Under the pieces are notes generated by a model. That model had not been told where the DNA came from, ran no database searches, and saw only the letters and a list, made by a program, of their open reading frames with translations. Source: Planctomycetaceae bacterium (GTDB lineage: Bacteria > Planctomycetota > Planctomycetia > Pirellulales > Lacipirellulaceae). Taken from it: DNA of 64,000 bases. Positions 54,633 through 63,828 of this stretch are shown piece after piece. The translations under genes and the position numbers were made by a program. The stretch is from NCBI GenBank assembly GCA_002702655.1, contig PABB01000042.1:248001-312000 (forward strand), read 5' to 3'. The stretch's first letter is position 1, and each line of letters starts with the position of its first letter.

Positions 54633-56708
54633 ATGCACAAAGTCAATCAATATGGCGTGCTTCTGTTAGCGCGGGCGGCAATCGCCGTGGCCCTGCTGCT
54701 GGGCGCAGCTCCGCACTCTGAGTTGCGGGCGCAGGAGCCGCTGTTTCCCAACGCCGGCTTTGAGGCCGGCAGCCTGGATGGCTGGCGGACCGACGGCGAC
54801 GCATTTCAGCATCAGCCGACCAAGGGCGACAACTCCGCCGCCCGCGGACGCGAGCCCAGCGAGCATGAAGGCGAGTACTGGATCGGCGGTTTTGAGAGAT
54901 TCGGCGGCCGAGAAGGTCGGCCTGGCGACGTTTACACTGACGACGCCACGGGGTGCCTCGTCTCGCCGGAGTTCGTCGTCGAGAAACGCTACGTCACGTT
55001 TCTGATTGGCGGGGGAAATCGCCCGGGCGAAGTCGGCGTGAAGCTCGTGTGCGACGGGCGGGAAGTGGACTTGGCCACGGGCGCCGACTCCGAAACGCTG
55101 TTGCCGTGCAGCTACGACGTGTCCGAGTTCCACGGCAAGCGCGCGAGACTGGTCGTGTTCGACGAAGCCCGTGGTTCCTGGGGGCACGTCAACGTCGATT
55201 CGTTTTGCGCCGCCGACGAGCCGCTGCCCGATTCGACAGGCGAGTTCGCCTTGGCCGAGGGCATCCCGAGCGAGGCGGGATCGGACTGTTCGTACGACCA
55301 GCCGTTGCGACCGCAGTTCCACTTCACGGCTTGTCAGGGGTGGCTCAATGATCCCAACGGCATGGTCTTTGACGGCGCGAAGTATCACCTGTTCTTTCAA
55401 CACAACCCGCTGGCGCCGGTGTGGGGCAACATGACCTGGGGACACGCGACGAGTCCCGACATGGTCCACTGGACGCAACATGATCACGCCTTGCTGCCAT
55501 ACCGCGTGGATCGCCGCTCGGGAACGATTTTCTCCGGCACGGCGGTGGTCGATCACAACAACAGCTTGGGCGTGCAGACGGGCGATCAATCGACGTTGTG
55601 CGCGTTCTTCACGTTCGCCGCGCCGCCGAAGTTCTACCAGGCGATGGCGTACAGCACCGACGGCGGCGCCTCGTGGACTTATTGGAACGAGGGCCGGCCG
55701 GTCGTCGAGAACCAGGGTTTCGATTCCGGCGAGCGCGATCCCAAGGTCTTCTGGCACGAACCGAGCCGTCGCTGGATCATGGTGCTGTGGGTCCAGCAGA
55801 ACCCCGGTCGGGTGCGGTTCTTCACCTCGCAGGACCTGGTGCATTGGGAGTACTCGTCCGACCTGATGCGCGACTGGGCGTTCGAGTGCATGGACGTGGT
55901 CTTCCTGCCGGTGGACGGCCAGGGCCCCGCCAAGACCGTCATCTACGACGCCAGTTTCGACTACGAAGTGGGGACGTTCGACGGCCGGCAGTTTCACACC
56001 GAATACGGCCCCCATCAGGCGGGCGGCGGGAACCTTTATGCGGCGCAAACCTTCAACCAGAATCGCGACGGCCGGGCGGTTCAGATCGGCTGGATGCGCG
56101 GCGGGCCCAATGCGGCGGAAGTCTACGGCGTGCCGTTCAACCAGCAGATGTCCTTTCCGTATGAGCTGACCCTACGGGCCGTCGACGACGACGTGCGGCT
56201 GTTCGTCTGGCCAATTGCCGAGATTGACTCGCTCGTCGAGGAGACCATCGTCCGCGCGGATGCGAGGCTCGCCGAGGGCGATAACCTGCTGCGGGGTCTG
56301 CCGCCGTTTGATCTGGTTGACCTGGAAATAGCCTTCGACCCGGGCGCCGCCGAGCGGGTCGTCCTGCAACTGTCTGGCGCGACGCTCACATACGATGCGC
56401 AGTCGCAGCAGCTCTTGCAGCGCAGTGTCGACGAGCAGGGCCAGCCGACGGAGATCGTCGCACTGGACAATCTCCGGCCGCGGGACGGGGTGATTGAACT
56501 GCGGCTGCTGATCGATCGCCTGTCAGTCGAGACGTTCGCCTTCGACGGGGAGCGGTTCTTCGCGGCCTACAGCGCGCCCCAGCAGGGCGATGGCCCGCAG
56601 TCGCTCCAAGTTCAGGGCGGTGAGGCGCGCGTCAAGAAACTCGAAATCAGGCGTCTGAAATCGGCGTGGTCCGCAGCGAACGTCGCGACTCGCTCGGCGG
56701 AACGCTGA
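54633..56708 (+). CDS. secreted glycoside hydrolase family 32 (fructan hydrolase)
   Basis: A 691-residue enzyme of the levanase/inulinase/invertase family, splitting beta-fructosidic bonds outside the cytoplasm. A signal peptide is followed by about 200 residues of N-terminal beta-sandwich (NAGFEAGSLDGWRTDGDAF to HVNVDSFCA), seen in several bacterial levanases. The catalytic domain has all three acidic motifs in order: GWLNDPNGMVF near residue 236 (nucleophile), GERDPKVFW near 368, and the acid/base in AFECMDVVFL near 417. A C-terminal beta-sandwich closes it (RPRDGVIELRLLIDRLSVE). It is the last gene of the carbohydrate locus and ends 19 bases from a convergent gene. Confidence 0.93.
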   Translation: MHKVNQYGVLLLARAAIAVALLLGAAPHSELRAQEPLFPNAGFEAGSLDGWRTDGDAFQHQPTKGDNSAARGREPSEHEGEYWIGGFERFGGREGRPGDVYTDDATGCLVSPEFVVEKRYVTFLIGGGNRPGEVGVKLVCDGREVDLATGADSETLLPCSYDVSEFHGKRARLVVFDEARGSWGHVNVDSFCAADEPLPDSTGEFALAEGIPSEAGSDCSYDQPLRPQFHFTACQGWLNDPNGMVFDGAKYHLFFQHNPLAPVWGNMTWGHATSPDMVHWTQHDHALLPYRVDRRSGTIFSGTAVVDHNNSLGVQTGDQSTLCAFFTFAAPPKFYQAMAYSTDGGASWTYWNEGRPVVENQGFDSGERDPKVFWHEPSRRWIMVLWVQQNPGRVRFFTSQDLVHWEYSSDLMRDWAFECMDVVFLPVDGQGPAKTVIYDASFDYEVGTFDGRQFHTEYGPHQAGGGNLYAAQTFNQNRDGRAVQIGWMRGGPNAAEVYGVPFNQQMSFPYELTLRAVDDDVRLFVWPIAEIDSLVEETIVRADARLAEGDNLLRGLPPFDLVDLEIAFDPGAAERVVLQLSGATLTYDAQSQQLLQRSVDEQGQPTEIVALDNLRPRDGVIELRLLIDRLSVETFAFDGERFFAAYSAPQQGDGPQSLQVQGGEARVKKLEIRRLKSAWSAANVATRSAER

Positions 56709-56727
56709 CGATCTGTCGCGGCGGCAT

Positions 56728-57570
56728 TTACCACCACAGCCGCACGCCGAACAGCATCTGTGACAGGTCGGCGCCCCGCAGGTCCAGGTACTCGTAGCCG
56801 GCGTAGACTTCCAGGTCGCGCCACTGGGCGCCCAGCGTGGTCCGGCTGCGGAACAGATGGCTGTGCCCCAGCGTGCCCAGGTCGATTTCGGTGGAGAACA
56901 CAAACGGCTCACGCGGCAGCACGTCGACCCCGTACGTGAAGTTGAAACCCAGATCCGTGTGCGAGTCTCCCAGCCAGTTGACGCCCAGGCCGCTGCGCCA
57001 CGCCATCCGCTCGTTCTGGGCAAAGCGAAACACCAGGTTGGCGTCGCCCAGCACCAGATGGTCGCGGCCGCCGTCGGCGAGGTCCTCGAAGAAGTTGTCG
57101 ACCGACGCGTCGATCGTCGCCCGCAGCCGGGGCAGATCGATCTGCAGTTTCGAGTTGACCGATTGCACGTCGTCGAAATTCGTGCCGTAGTCGACCTGCC
57201 CGCGGGCCGCGAGCACGCACGCCTGGGAGTCGGCGAACCAGTCGGTCGTTTTGAATGCGACGTCCCCGCGTTGGGCGGCGTAGCTCTCCAGGCGGTCGGC
57301 AAACGGATCGTCGAAGAACACGTGCGGCAGGACAAACGGCGCCGCAATGGCCGCACCGAACAGGCTGCCCAACAGCGAGTCGTCGTTGTTCGCGTCGTCG
57401 CAGTCAGTGCGCCAGCGTCGCTGCTTTTTCCTGGGCTGCGGCTCGGCGTCGGCGGGCGGCTCGGAGTGAGCCGCCGTGCGAATGCCCTCCAGCAACTGCC
57501 CGTGAGCTGCGGACGCCGGCCAAGTCGCGGCGAGCACCAGCAACAGCAGCAGCGGCCGACGGCAATGCAT
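56728..57570 (-). CDS. secreted, possibly outer-membrane beta-barrel protein
   Basis: A 280-residue protein of unknown function. The signal peptide (MHCRRPLLLLLVLAATWPASAAHG) fixes the start at 57570, against the longer frame. A charged linker (RKKQRRWRTDCDDANNDD) follows. The second half alternates hydrophobic and polar residues in strand-like runs, each with aromatic ends: GLGVNWLGDSHTDLGFNFTYG, FVFSTEIDLGTLGHSHLFRS, LGAQWRDLEVYAGYEYLDLR, SQMLFGVRLWW. The final Trp fits an outer-membrane barrel. It converges with the GH32 gene. Confidence 0.7.
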   Translation of the reverse strand: MHCRRPLLLLLVLAATWPASAAHGQLLEGIRTAAHSEPPADAEPQPRKKQRRWRTDCDDANNDDSLLGSLFGAAIAAPFVLPHVFFDDPFADRLESYAAQRGDVAFKTTDWFADSQACVLAARGQVDYGTNFDDVQSVNSKLQIDLPRLRATIDASVDNFFEDLADGGRDHLVLGDANLVFRFAQNERMAWRSGLGVNWLGDSHTDLGFNFTYGVDVLPREPFVFSTEIDLGTLGHSHLFRSRTTLGAQWRDLEVYAGYEYLDLRGADLSQMLFGVRLWW

Positions 57571-57903
57571 CGCGGCCCCAAGCGAACTAGCGGGTAGGAA
57601 GAACGAGGCACGAAGGCTACCGACGCCGTCGGCGACGGTCAATTGCGAATGCACCAGGCAGCGGCGATGCTAGCGGTGCGCAGGCCTGCCCGCGTCCCAG
57701 GTGCGGGCGCGAGTAGGGCTGCCGCAAAACATCGGCCGCATTGGCCCGGCGTTGCGCACACCGGCGAAAGCGAACGAGGAGTTTTCGCACTTTTTCGCAC
57801 TTCGCGCGCAAATTGCCCGATGCGCGGCATCTGAAGCATTAGCGGACTGCTTCGGCCACGAACCAACTTGCGCCCGCGCTCGCTCCATCCTGCGAGGTTT
57901 ACC

Positions 57904-58419
57904 ATGCCTGACCGTGATTTGACTTCCAAAATCCTGCTGCTCGTCGGCGGGATTGCCATGATCGTCGGGGCGATTGACCCCATGGAGGGCTCGCTGCTGA
58001 TCCTACCCGGCAGCGCGCTGTTCGCCCTGGGAACCTGGCTGAGCGATGCGGCCCAGCGGGTCAAAGCGTTTCGCACCGTCGTGTTCGGGTTGATTGCCGT
58101 GGGCGTCGCAGCGCTGTTCGGGCTGAGCGCCGCGGGGGGCTTCAGCGGCGAGGCGACGCTGTCGCCGTGGTGGGGGCTGTTGATCCTGCCCTACCCGATC
58201 GGCTGGACGCTGGGCGTATGGGGCCCGGGGGCGCCGCGGTGGATGCTGTGGCTGGGCATGCTCGCCGGGGCGTGGTTTGTCGGCCTGCTGGGTTTCGCCC
58301 TGCGCGCCGACCGGCACGTGGAGTTCGGCGCGGGGATCGCCGCGCTGGGCGTCGCCACGATTGCCGGGTGCGCGTGGTCGTTGTGGCGGATGGCGCGATC
58401 GCCTGCCGCGGCGGCGTGA
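57904..58419 (+). CDS. small multi-helix membrane protein
   Basis: A 171-residue membrane protein with no named family. It shows five hydrophobic stretches: LLLVGGIAMIVGAI, SLLILPGSALFALGTWL, VVFGLIAVGVAALFGL, WWGLLILPYPIGWTLGVW and FGAGIAALGVATIAGCAW. A GWTLGVWGPGAPRWMLWLGM segment lies in the middle. The ATG follows GCGAGGTTTACC. It stands alone between a minus-strand gene and the serine hydrolase gene, with no hint of function. Confidence 0.65.
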   Translation: MPDRDLTSKILLLVGGIAMIVGAIDPMEGSLLILPGSALFALGTWLSDAAQRVKAFRTVVFGLIAVGVAALFGLSAAGGFSGEATLSPWWGLLILPYPIGWTLGVWGPGAPRWMLWLGMLAGAWFVGLLGFALRADRHVEFGAGIAALGVATIAGCAWSLWRMARSPAAAA

Positions 58420-58544
58420 GCGGCGGGGCTAAATCGGTCTGGATTCAACCATCGCGCGGCGTATGGACAATTGAAATCGCCCGCAGCGCCACCTACGATG
58501 ACGCTGTGCGCCAAACCCGGCGCGTCGTTTCATGATCTGCTGGA

Positions 58545-59663
58545 ATGCCGTGGCCGCCGATGGACAATCGCCTCGCCTGGAGACGCCGCCTGCATTTGAC
58601 GGCCGCAATCGTAGCGCTCTTCGCGGCCCGACTCCAAGGTGCTGAACAATCGATGACGGACGAGGTTAAGCAGCTCCTCCCGCCGCACGTGGGCGCCGCG
58701 GTGATCGCGATCGACCAGGAAGAGACGATCTTCAAGCAGGCCTGGGGGCCGCGGCGGATTGATCAGCCGGAGCTGCTATGCACGCCGGCAACCAACTTTC
58801 GCCTGGCGTCGGTCTCCAAACACTTCACCGCCACCGCGGTCATGCTCCTGGTCGATCGGGGGCAGCTCGCGCTGGACGACACGCTGGCAAATGTCTTTGC
58901 CGACTGCCCGGACTACTGGCAATCGATCACGGTGCGGCATGTCCTGACTCACACGTCAGGGCTGCCCGACTACGAAGATCACATCCCCGCTGGCACGACG
59001 CTGCAGCTCAGCGATCTGAACGTGCTGGCGATCTTGCGGGATACGACCGAGCCGTTGTTTACGCCGGGGTCGAAGTTTGCCTACTCCAACTCTGGCTACG
59101 TGCTGCTGGGGTTGGTGGTCGAGATAGCCTCGGGGCGGCCGTTTCACGAATTCCTGCGCACCGAAGTGTTCGCCCCCGCTGGGATGGAACGCTCGGTCAT
59201 GTACGTCACGGGCGTCAACAGCATTGCCGAGCGGGCGTTCGGCCATCTGGCCGCCGATGGCGACCCCTGGCAGCTGGCGGACCAAAGCGTGACCAGCGCC
59301 GTGCGCGGCGACGGCGGCGTGTACAGTTCGCTGAACGATTTGGAGAAGTGGATCGCTGCGGTGCAGCACCCCGGCCTGCTGAGCGAAACCTCGTGGCAGG
59401 CGATGACCACGCCCCACGTGAAGACCGACCGTGGCGACGCGTGGTATGGCTACGGCTGGTTCGTCGACGAGTACCGCGGCGAGCAGCGCTACTTTCACGC
59501 CGGCGACACGCGCGGGTTCACGCTGATGCTGCAGCGGTTCCCCGAGAGGCGTGCCGCGGTGGCCATTCTGCTGAATCGCGGCGACATCGACGCGGCCGAC
59601 GAGGACAAGTACGTCCGGCAGATTGTAGATCATTTCTTGTTTCCTGCGAACGGCGACGAATGA
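58545..59663 (+). CDS. secreted serine hydrolase of the beta-lactamase/esterase family
   Basis: A 372-residue member of the class C beta-lactamase-like serine hydrolases. A signal peptide (LHLTAAIVALFAARLQGAEQ) precedes the catalytic SVSKHFT (Ser-x-x-Lys) near residue 90, a tyrosine motif FAYSNSGYVLLG near 180, and FHAGDTRGFT, the His-x-Gly element, in the C-terminal part. HVLTHTSGLPDY is another family hallmark. Members include esterases and D-amino-acid peptidases; the substrate is open. The start may also be the ATG five codons later. It is followed immediately by the sugar isomerase-like gene, so the two are likely one transcription unit. Confidence 0.87.
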   Translation: MPWPPMDNRLAWRRRLHLTAAIVALFAARLQGAEQSMTDEVKQLLPPHVGAAVIAIDQEETIFKQAWGPRRIDQPELLCTPATNFRLASVSKHFTATAVMLLVDRGQLALDDTLANVFADCPDYWQSITVRHVLTHTSGLPDYEDHIPAGTTLQLSDLNVLAILRDTTEPLFTPGSKFAYSNSGYVLLGLVVEIASGRPFHEFLRTEVFAPAGMERSVMYVTGVNSIAERAFGHLAADGDPWQLADQSVTSAVRGDGGVYSSLNDLEKWIAAVQHPGLLSETSWQAMTTPHVKTDRGDAWYGYGWFVDEYRGEQRYFHAGDTRGFTLMLQRFPERRAAVAILLNRGDIDAADEDKYVRQIVDHFLFPANGDE

Positions 59664-59681
59664 AGCGCCGCCCGCGGTTTC

Positions 59682-59685
59682 GGAG
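59682..59685 (+). promoter_or_regulatory. GGAG ribosome-binding site choosing between two starts
   Basis: GGAG lies seven bases before the ATG at 59693. This favours that start over the ATG at 59660, which overlaps the serine hydrolase stop (ATGA). Confidence 0.55.
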
Positions 59686-59692
59686 TAACGAC

Positions 59693-60604
59693 ATGGCGTT
59701 ATGGAATCGACGCGATTTGCTGGCGGCCGGCGGGGCCGCAGTCGCTTGCACCCTGGCGCCCCGGCGGGCTCCTGCCGCATTGACGGCGCTGGGCGTGGGC
59801 AAGGTCCCCCTGCGGATGAGCCTGGCGGCCTATTCGCTGCGCAAATACCTGCAACTGCGGCCCGTGGAAGTCGGCGCGATTTCTCTGGTTGATGTCGCAA
59901 GGTACGCGGCCGAGCAGGGGTTTGATGCCGTCGAGCCGACCTCGTACTACTTTCGCAACGACGATGTGCAAGCGGAGATCGTGCAGCTCAAGGCGCATTG
60001 TTTGCGAATGGGGCTCGACGTGTCCGGCGGCGCGATTCGCAACAATTTCACGCTCCCGCCGGGCGACGAGCTGGATCGCGAGTTCGCGCAGGTGGCCAAG
60101 TGGGTCGAACTGTATTCGCTGCTGGGGGCGCCGGTGATTCGCGTGTTCGCCGGCACGCCGCCGAAGGGCATGTCGCACGACGAAGCCATCGCCAACGCGG
60201 CCAAGAACCTGCAAACCGCCAGCGAGGCGGCCGGCGCGTTCGGCGTGACGCTGGCGCTAGAGAACCACGACTTTCTGACCGATCCGGCGCGGATGCTGCG
60301 GATCGTCGAACAGGTCGACTCGATGTGGTTTGGGGTCAACTGGGACAGCGGCAACTTTCGCACGGCCGACCCGTACGCCGACCTGGCGCAGCTGGCGCCG
60401 TATGCCGTCAACGCCCAGATCAAAGTGGCGATGTTCGACCCGGCGGGCAAGGAAACGCCGGCTGACTTTGCCCGGCTGATTGGGATTCTGCGCGACGCTG
60501 AGTATCGGGGGGCCGTCGTTTTGGAGTACGAGGGCAGCGCCGACCCCTACGCGGCCATCCCGCTGCATGCGGCTCAACTGCGCGCCGCGATTGACGGGGC
60601 ATGA
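59693..60604 (+). CDS. Tat-exported sugar phosphate isomerase/epimerase-like TIM-barrel protein
   Basis: A 303-residue protein of the xylose isomerase-like AP-endonuclease-2 fold. The N-terminus has a twin-arginine signal (NRRDLLAAGGAAVACTLA), so it should be exported folded. The TIM-barrel body carries LRMSLAAYSLRKYLQ, GFDAVEPTSYYF, VTLALENHDFLTDPARML (metal-binding Glu and His), FGVNWDSGNFR and VVLEYEGSADPYAAI (a second conserved Glu). A longer form from 59660 is possible and would overlap the serine hydrolase by four bases. Secreted members of this fold are numerous in planctomycetes; the reaction is unknown. Confidence 0.87.
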   Translation: MALWNRRDLLAAGGAAVACTLAPRRAPAALTALGVGKVPLRMSLAAYSLRKYLQLRPVEVGAISLVDVARYAAEQGFDAVEPTSYYFRNDDVQAEIVQLKAHCLRMGLDVSGGAIRNNFTLPPGDELDREFAQVAKWVELYSLLGAPVIRVFAGTPPKGMSHDEAIANAAKNLQTASEAAGAFGVTLALENHDFLTDPARMLRIVEQVDSMWFGVNWDSGNFRTADPYADLAQLAPYAVNAQIKVAMFDPAGKETPADFARLIGILRDAEYRGAVVLEYEGSADPYAAIPLHAAQLRAAIDGA

Positions 60605-60940
60605 ACCTGCCGCGTGGTGCAACGGTTCGAGACTGGTGCATCGCGGGCCTCGAGTGCTAGCGTGCGGTTGCGGAACACTCACTCGCGCGACTGTCGCCAT
60701 GCCGCACGCCCGCGACCGCGATTCTCGCTCGTCCGTTTCAAGGCAGGCGAACTCTGCGGGCCAACGGCCATCTCGTGAGCGCCGCCGCGGCGCTGGTCGA
60801 TCCGCTTTCTGGCGGGTCGTCTCTCCGCCCGCGCCACCGCCGTACGGTACGTGGCAGCGCGTCTCGCGAACACATTCTGTTGAAGCCTGCGAATGCCGGT
60901 CGCAGAGAACCACCGCGCCGCAGCGCAAAGAGAGGGAGTC
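60605..60940. other. 336-base intergenic region
   Basis: Nothing that I can support as a gene. It should hold the promoter of the next gene, whose ribosome-binding site GAGGGAG lies just before its ATG. No hairpin followed by a T-run was seen after the TIM-barrel gene. Confidence 0.4.
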
Positions 60941-62377
60941 ATGCAGCCACGGATGGCGCATTGTTGGTTGGGAATCGTCACGTTGTTTGCGACCGCTGGC
61001 GGTGCGGCCGAGCTGACCCTGCAGCAGCCCTCGGCGCTGCTGATCGTCGTGGACGAAGCGCCGCAGGCGACCGACGAGGCGGCGCCGCCCGCGAATGACG
61101 ACTTTAATTTGGGGCCGATCACCGACGCCAACGGCGCTGCCGACGTCGAGCACGATTCGTCAGAGCCCCAATCCGCAGAGCCCGAACTGGTCGATGAGCA
61201 CAGCGGCGCCGCGGAAGCCGCGATTCCGCTGATGGAGGCTGCCGAGCCCGACGCCCAAGCTGGCTCCGAGACGGAAACTTCCGATGAGGATGCGACAGAC
61301 GAGCAGCCCGCTGCGACTCAAAGCGACGACAGCGCCCCGGCGGCCGTCCCCCCGCCGCCAGCGGTGCTGGTTCGCCGCTCGCCGCTGCATCGACTGGTGC
61401 AAAGCGTGCTCGATGAATACTACCGAGCTCCGCTCAACACCCGCGACGATTCGCCGTGGTCGGTCCTGCATTGGTCCATTGCCTACGGGGTCGACGCCAA
61501 GGTGGCCGTCGGCAGGCCGAACGGCCAGCAGGTGACGGCCATTGGTTGGCTGTGCTGCAACTACCCGGCGGCTGGCAAGCAGATGATTGACGTGCGCAAC
61601 GGAAAGTGGGACCTGGAGATCGCCCCCGGCCGGCAGGGCCACGACGCGCAGTTCCTGTCGATGCTCGCCCAGTCGCGGGTTAATCGCAACTACTTGTTGC
61701 GCGTCGGCGGTCAGGAGGAGACGGTCGAGCAACTCATCGAGTACGAGAAACGCACCTGCCGGCGCGGGCAGGAACTCACCTTCAAGCTGACGGCGCTGTC
61801 CCACTACGAGGGCACCGAGGCCAAATGGAAGAACGCCCGTGGCGAAAGTTGGTCGGTGACCAACCTACTGGAGGAAGAACTGGCAGCGCCGGTCGGCCGG
61901 TACGAAGCAACCTGCGGCGGTCTGCACCGGCTGTTCGCCATCAACTATGCCGTCGACCGGCGGCTGCGCGAAGGTTTGCCAATCGACGGTCCCTACCGCG
62001 CCGCTCAGCGGAAGACGCAACAGTACCAGCAGCGGGCGTTTCGGCTGCAGAACCGTGACGGCTCGTTCAGCACGGCGTGGCTCGACAACGCCGAGAACCG
62101 CGGCGACGACACGCGTCGCTTGACGACCAGCGGTCACGTGTTGGAGTGGCTGGTCTTCTCGCTGCCCGAGGAGCAGCTCGACGATCCGCGGCTGTTGCGG
62201 GGCGTGCAGTACATCGCGCAGCTGCTCAAAGGCCGTAGCCAGGAAGACTGGCACCCCGGCGCGATGGGGCACGCGCTGCACGCGCTGTCGATCTACGAAC
62301 AACGCACCTTGGGCGTCGAACCCGGTCAGCGCAGCCTGCGATTGGCCAAAGGCGACACGCAGACGCAGCAGGAGTGA
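60941..62377 (+). CDS. secreted protein with acidic linker and terpenoid-cyclase-like alpha/alpha domain
   Basis: A 478-residue secreted protein. A signal peptide (HCWLGIVTLFATAGGAAE) is followed by about 120 residues of acidic, Ala/Pro-rich linker. The folded part from about residue 155 has SPWSVLHWSIAYGVDAKV, IGWLCCNYPAAGKQM, LTFKLTALSHYEG, ATCGGLHRLFAINYAV, FRLQNRDGSFSTAWLDNAEN, TTSGHVLEWLVFSLPEEQL and DWHPGAMGHALHAL. The repeated helical blocks with conserved Gly-His steps look like an alpha/alpha toroid, as in the terpenoid cyclase/prenyltransferase-like proteins common in planctomycetes. No enzymatic residues can be named. Confidence 0.7.
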   Translation: MQPRMAHCWLGIVTLFATAGGAAELTLQQPSALLIVVDEAPQATDEAAPPANDDFNLGPITDANGAADVEHDSSEPQSAEPELVDEHSGAAEAAIPLMEAAEPDAQAGSETETSDEDATDEQPAATQSDDSAPAAVPPPPAVLVRRSPLHRLVQSVLDEYYRAPLNTRDDSPWSVLHWSIAYGVDAKVAVGRPNGQQVTAIGWLCCNYPAAGKQMIDVRNGKWDLEIAPGRQGHDAQFLSMLAQSRVNRNYLLRVGGQEETVEQLIEYEKRTCRRGQELTFKLTALSHYEGTEAKWKNARGESWSVTNLLEEELAAPVGRYEATCGGLHRLFAINYAVDRRLREGLPIDGPYRAAQRKTQQYQQRAFRLQNRDGSFSTAWLDNAENRGDDTRRLTTSGHVLEWLVFSLPEEQLDDPRLLRGVQYIAQLLKGRSQEDWHPGAMGHALHALSIYEQRTLGVEPGQRSLRLAKGDTQTQQE

Positions 62378-62382
62378 TTTCG

Positions 62383-62528
62383 CCGCAGCGGACGCAGAGA
62401 GCGCTGAGGACTTTTCTGGTTGAGCAGTCTGCCGCCGCTGTCGATCGCTTGCTCAGTCAGATCGACTCGAATGGATCGGGGACGCTGAAACTCCGCTCTC
62501 TGCGGCCTCAGAGTCCTCTGCGGTGACA
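62383..62528. repeat. CCGCAGAGGAC-type inverted repeats
   Basis: CGCCGCAGCGGACGCAGAGAG near 62382-62402 and the opposite-strand counterpart CTCTCTGCGGCCTCAGAG near 62495-62513 (then GTCCTCTGCGGTG) are imperfect copies facing each other. They flank about 90 bases between convergent genes. Like the CGCCAAGG repeats near 4 kb they have a 9-base period, so they may belong to one broad repeat family. Confidence 0.55.
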
Positions 62529-62568
62529 CTGGTCGTAATTTGCTCAACGCAATGCCGCAGCGTCCCCA

Positions 62569-63828
62569 TCACTCGACAATCGCGTCGTAGATGATCGGCT
62601 TGAGCAGCACCTCGGTTTCCGACGAGTAGGGCCACCGCTGCTCCATGGTCACCACGACCAGGTCGTCGCGGGGCGAAACCCAGTAGTGCGTGCTGGCCGC
62701 GCCGCCCCAGCCGTACTCGTCCTGGCGGGCGTGCGGGTTCGCGTCGTCGGGCGCCGTGGTCACCGAGAAACCAAGCCCGTAGCCGACGCCGGTGCGCACT
62801 TCTTCGCCAAACGTGACCCAGCCCGCGTCGTCGGGAACCTGATTGGTCGTCATCAACTGGATCGAATCGGCGGACAGAATCCGCTGGCCGTCGAATTGGC
62901 CGCCGGCGGCGACCATCAGCAAAAACCGCATGTAGTCGCCGGCCGTGCCGACCAACCCGCCGCCGCCCGACAGCAGCCCCGGCTTGTGCAGGTAGCCGCT
63001 CTTGGTCGGTTCGTCGCGAATGACCAGTCGCCCCTGACCGTCGGAACAGTAGTTGGCCGAAAACCGCTGCTGTTTGTCAGCCGGCACGGAGAAGGCCGTG
63101 TCGGTCATGCCCAACGGCGCGAAGATCCGCTGCTGCAAGAACCCGTCCAACGGCTGGCCGGACACGACCTCCACGACGCGGCCCAGCACGTCGATCGACG
63201 CGCCGTACTGCCAGTCCGTTCCCGGATCGAACTTCAGCGGCAGTTGTCCCATCTTGGTGACCATGAGCTGCAGGTCCGAATCGCGATTCAGCACGTCGAC
63301 CAACTCGTAGTACTGCTCAACCCGCCCGCCCGCCGCGGCGCCGTAGGGGATGCCCGACGTGTGCAGAAACAGATCGGTCACTGTGATCGCGCTGTTGGCT
63401 GGGCGGTCCGTCTCACCCTCGACGACCTTCATCTCGGCCAGCTCGGGCAGGTACTTGCCGACCGGTGCGTCGAGTTCGAGCTTGCCCTCGTCAACCAACA
63501 CCATCGCCGCCGCGCAGGTGAGCGCCTTGCTCATCGAGTAGATGCGAAAGATCGTGTCGGGTGCGACCGGCTGCTGGCTTTCCAGGTGCATCACGCCGTA
63601 CGGCTCGTGCAACACGACCTTGCCGTGCCGCGCCACAATGACGATCCCGCCGGCAATGTGCCGCTCGCTCACCAACCGGTTCATAACCTCGCCGACGCCC
63701 GCCAGCTTCTCGGCCGACATGCCTTCGGCCGCGGGCGTGGACGCGGGCAGCTCGGCGCCGCGTACCGACGGGCCGGCGACGATCACAGCCATCCAAACAA
63801 CGAGTCCAACACGACGGGAAATCACCAT
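62569..63828 (-). CDS. secreted serine hydrolase (beta-lactamase-like, EstB type)
   Basis: A 419-residue secreted serine hydrolase, a second member of the family seen at 58.5 kb but only distantly alike. A signal peptide (VGLVVWMAVIVAGPSVRGAE) precedes FRIYSMSKALTCAAAMVL, with the catalytic Ser-x-x-Lys near residue 98. Then come LFLHTSGIPYGAAAGG and DWQYGASIDVLGRVVEVVSG, where the second catalytic Tyr would lie, without the usual Asn. The C-terminal FGWGGAAST-like segment (EYGWGGAASTHYWV) holds a Gly-Gly-Ala triad typical of the EstB/esterase branch. It converges with the toroid-protein gene. Confidence 0.87.
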   Translation of the reverse strand: MVISRRVGLVVWMAVIVAGPSVRGAELPASTPAAEGMSAEKLAGVGEVMNRLVSERHIAGGIVIVARHGKVVLHEPYGVMHLESQQPVAPDTIFRIYSMSKALTCAAAMVLVDEGKLELDAPVGKYLPELAEMKVVEGETDRPANSAITVTDLFLHTSGIPYGAAAGGRVEQYYELVDVLNRDSDLQLMVTKMGQLPLKFDPGTDWQYGASIDVLGRVVEVVSGQPLDGFLQQRIFAPLGMTDTAFSVPADKQQRFSANYCSDGQGRLVIRDEPTKSGYLHKPGLLSGGGGLVGTAGDYMRFLLMVAAGGQFDGQRILSADSIQLMTTNQVPDDAGWVTFGEEVRTGVGYGLGFSVTTAPDDANPHARQDEYGWGGAASTHYWVSPRDDLVVVTMEQRWPYSSETEVLLKPIIYDAIVE

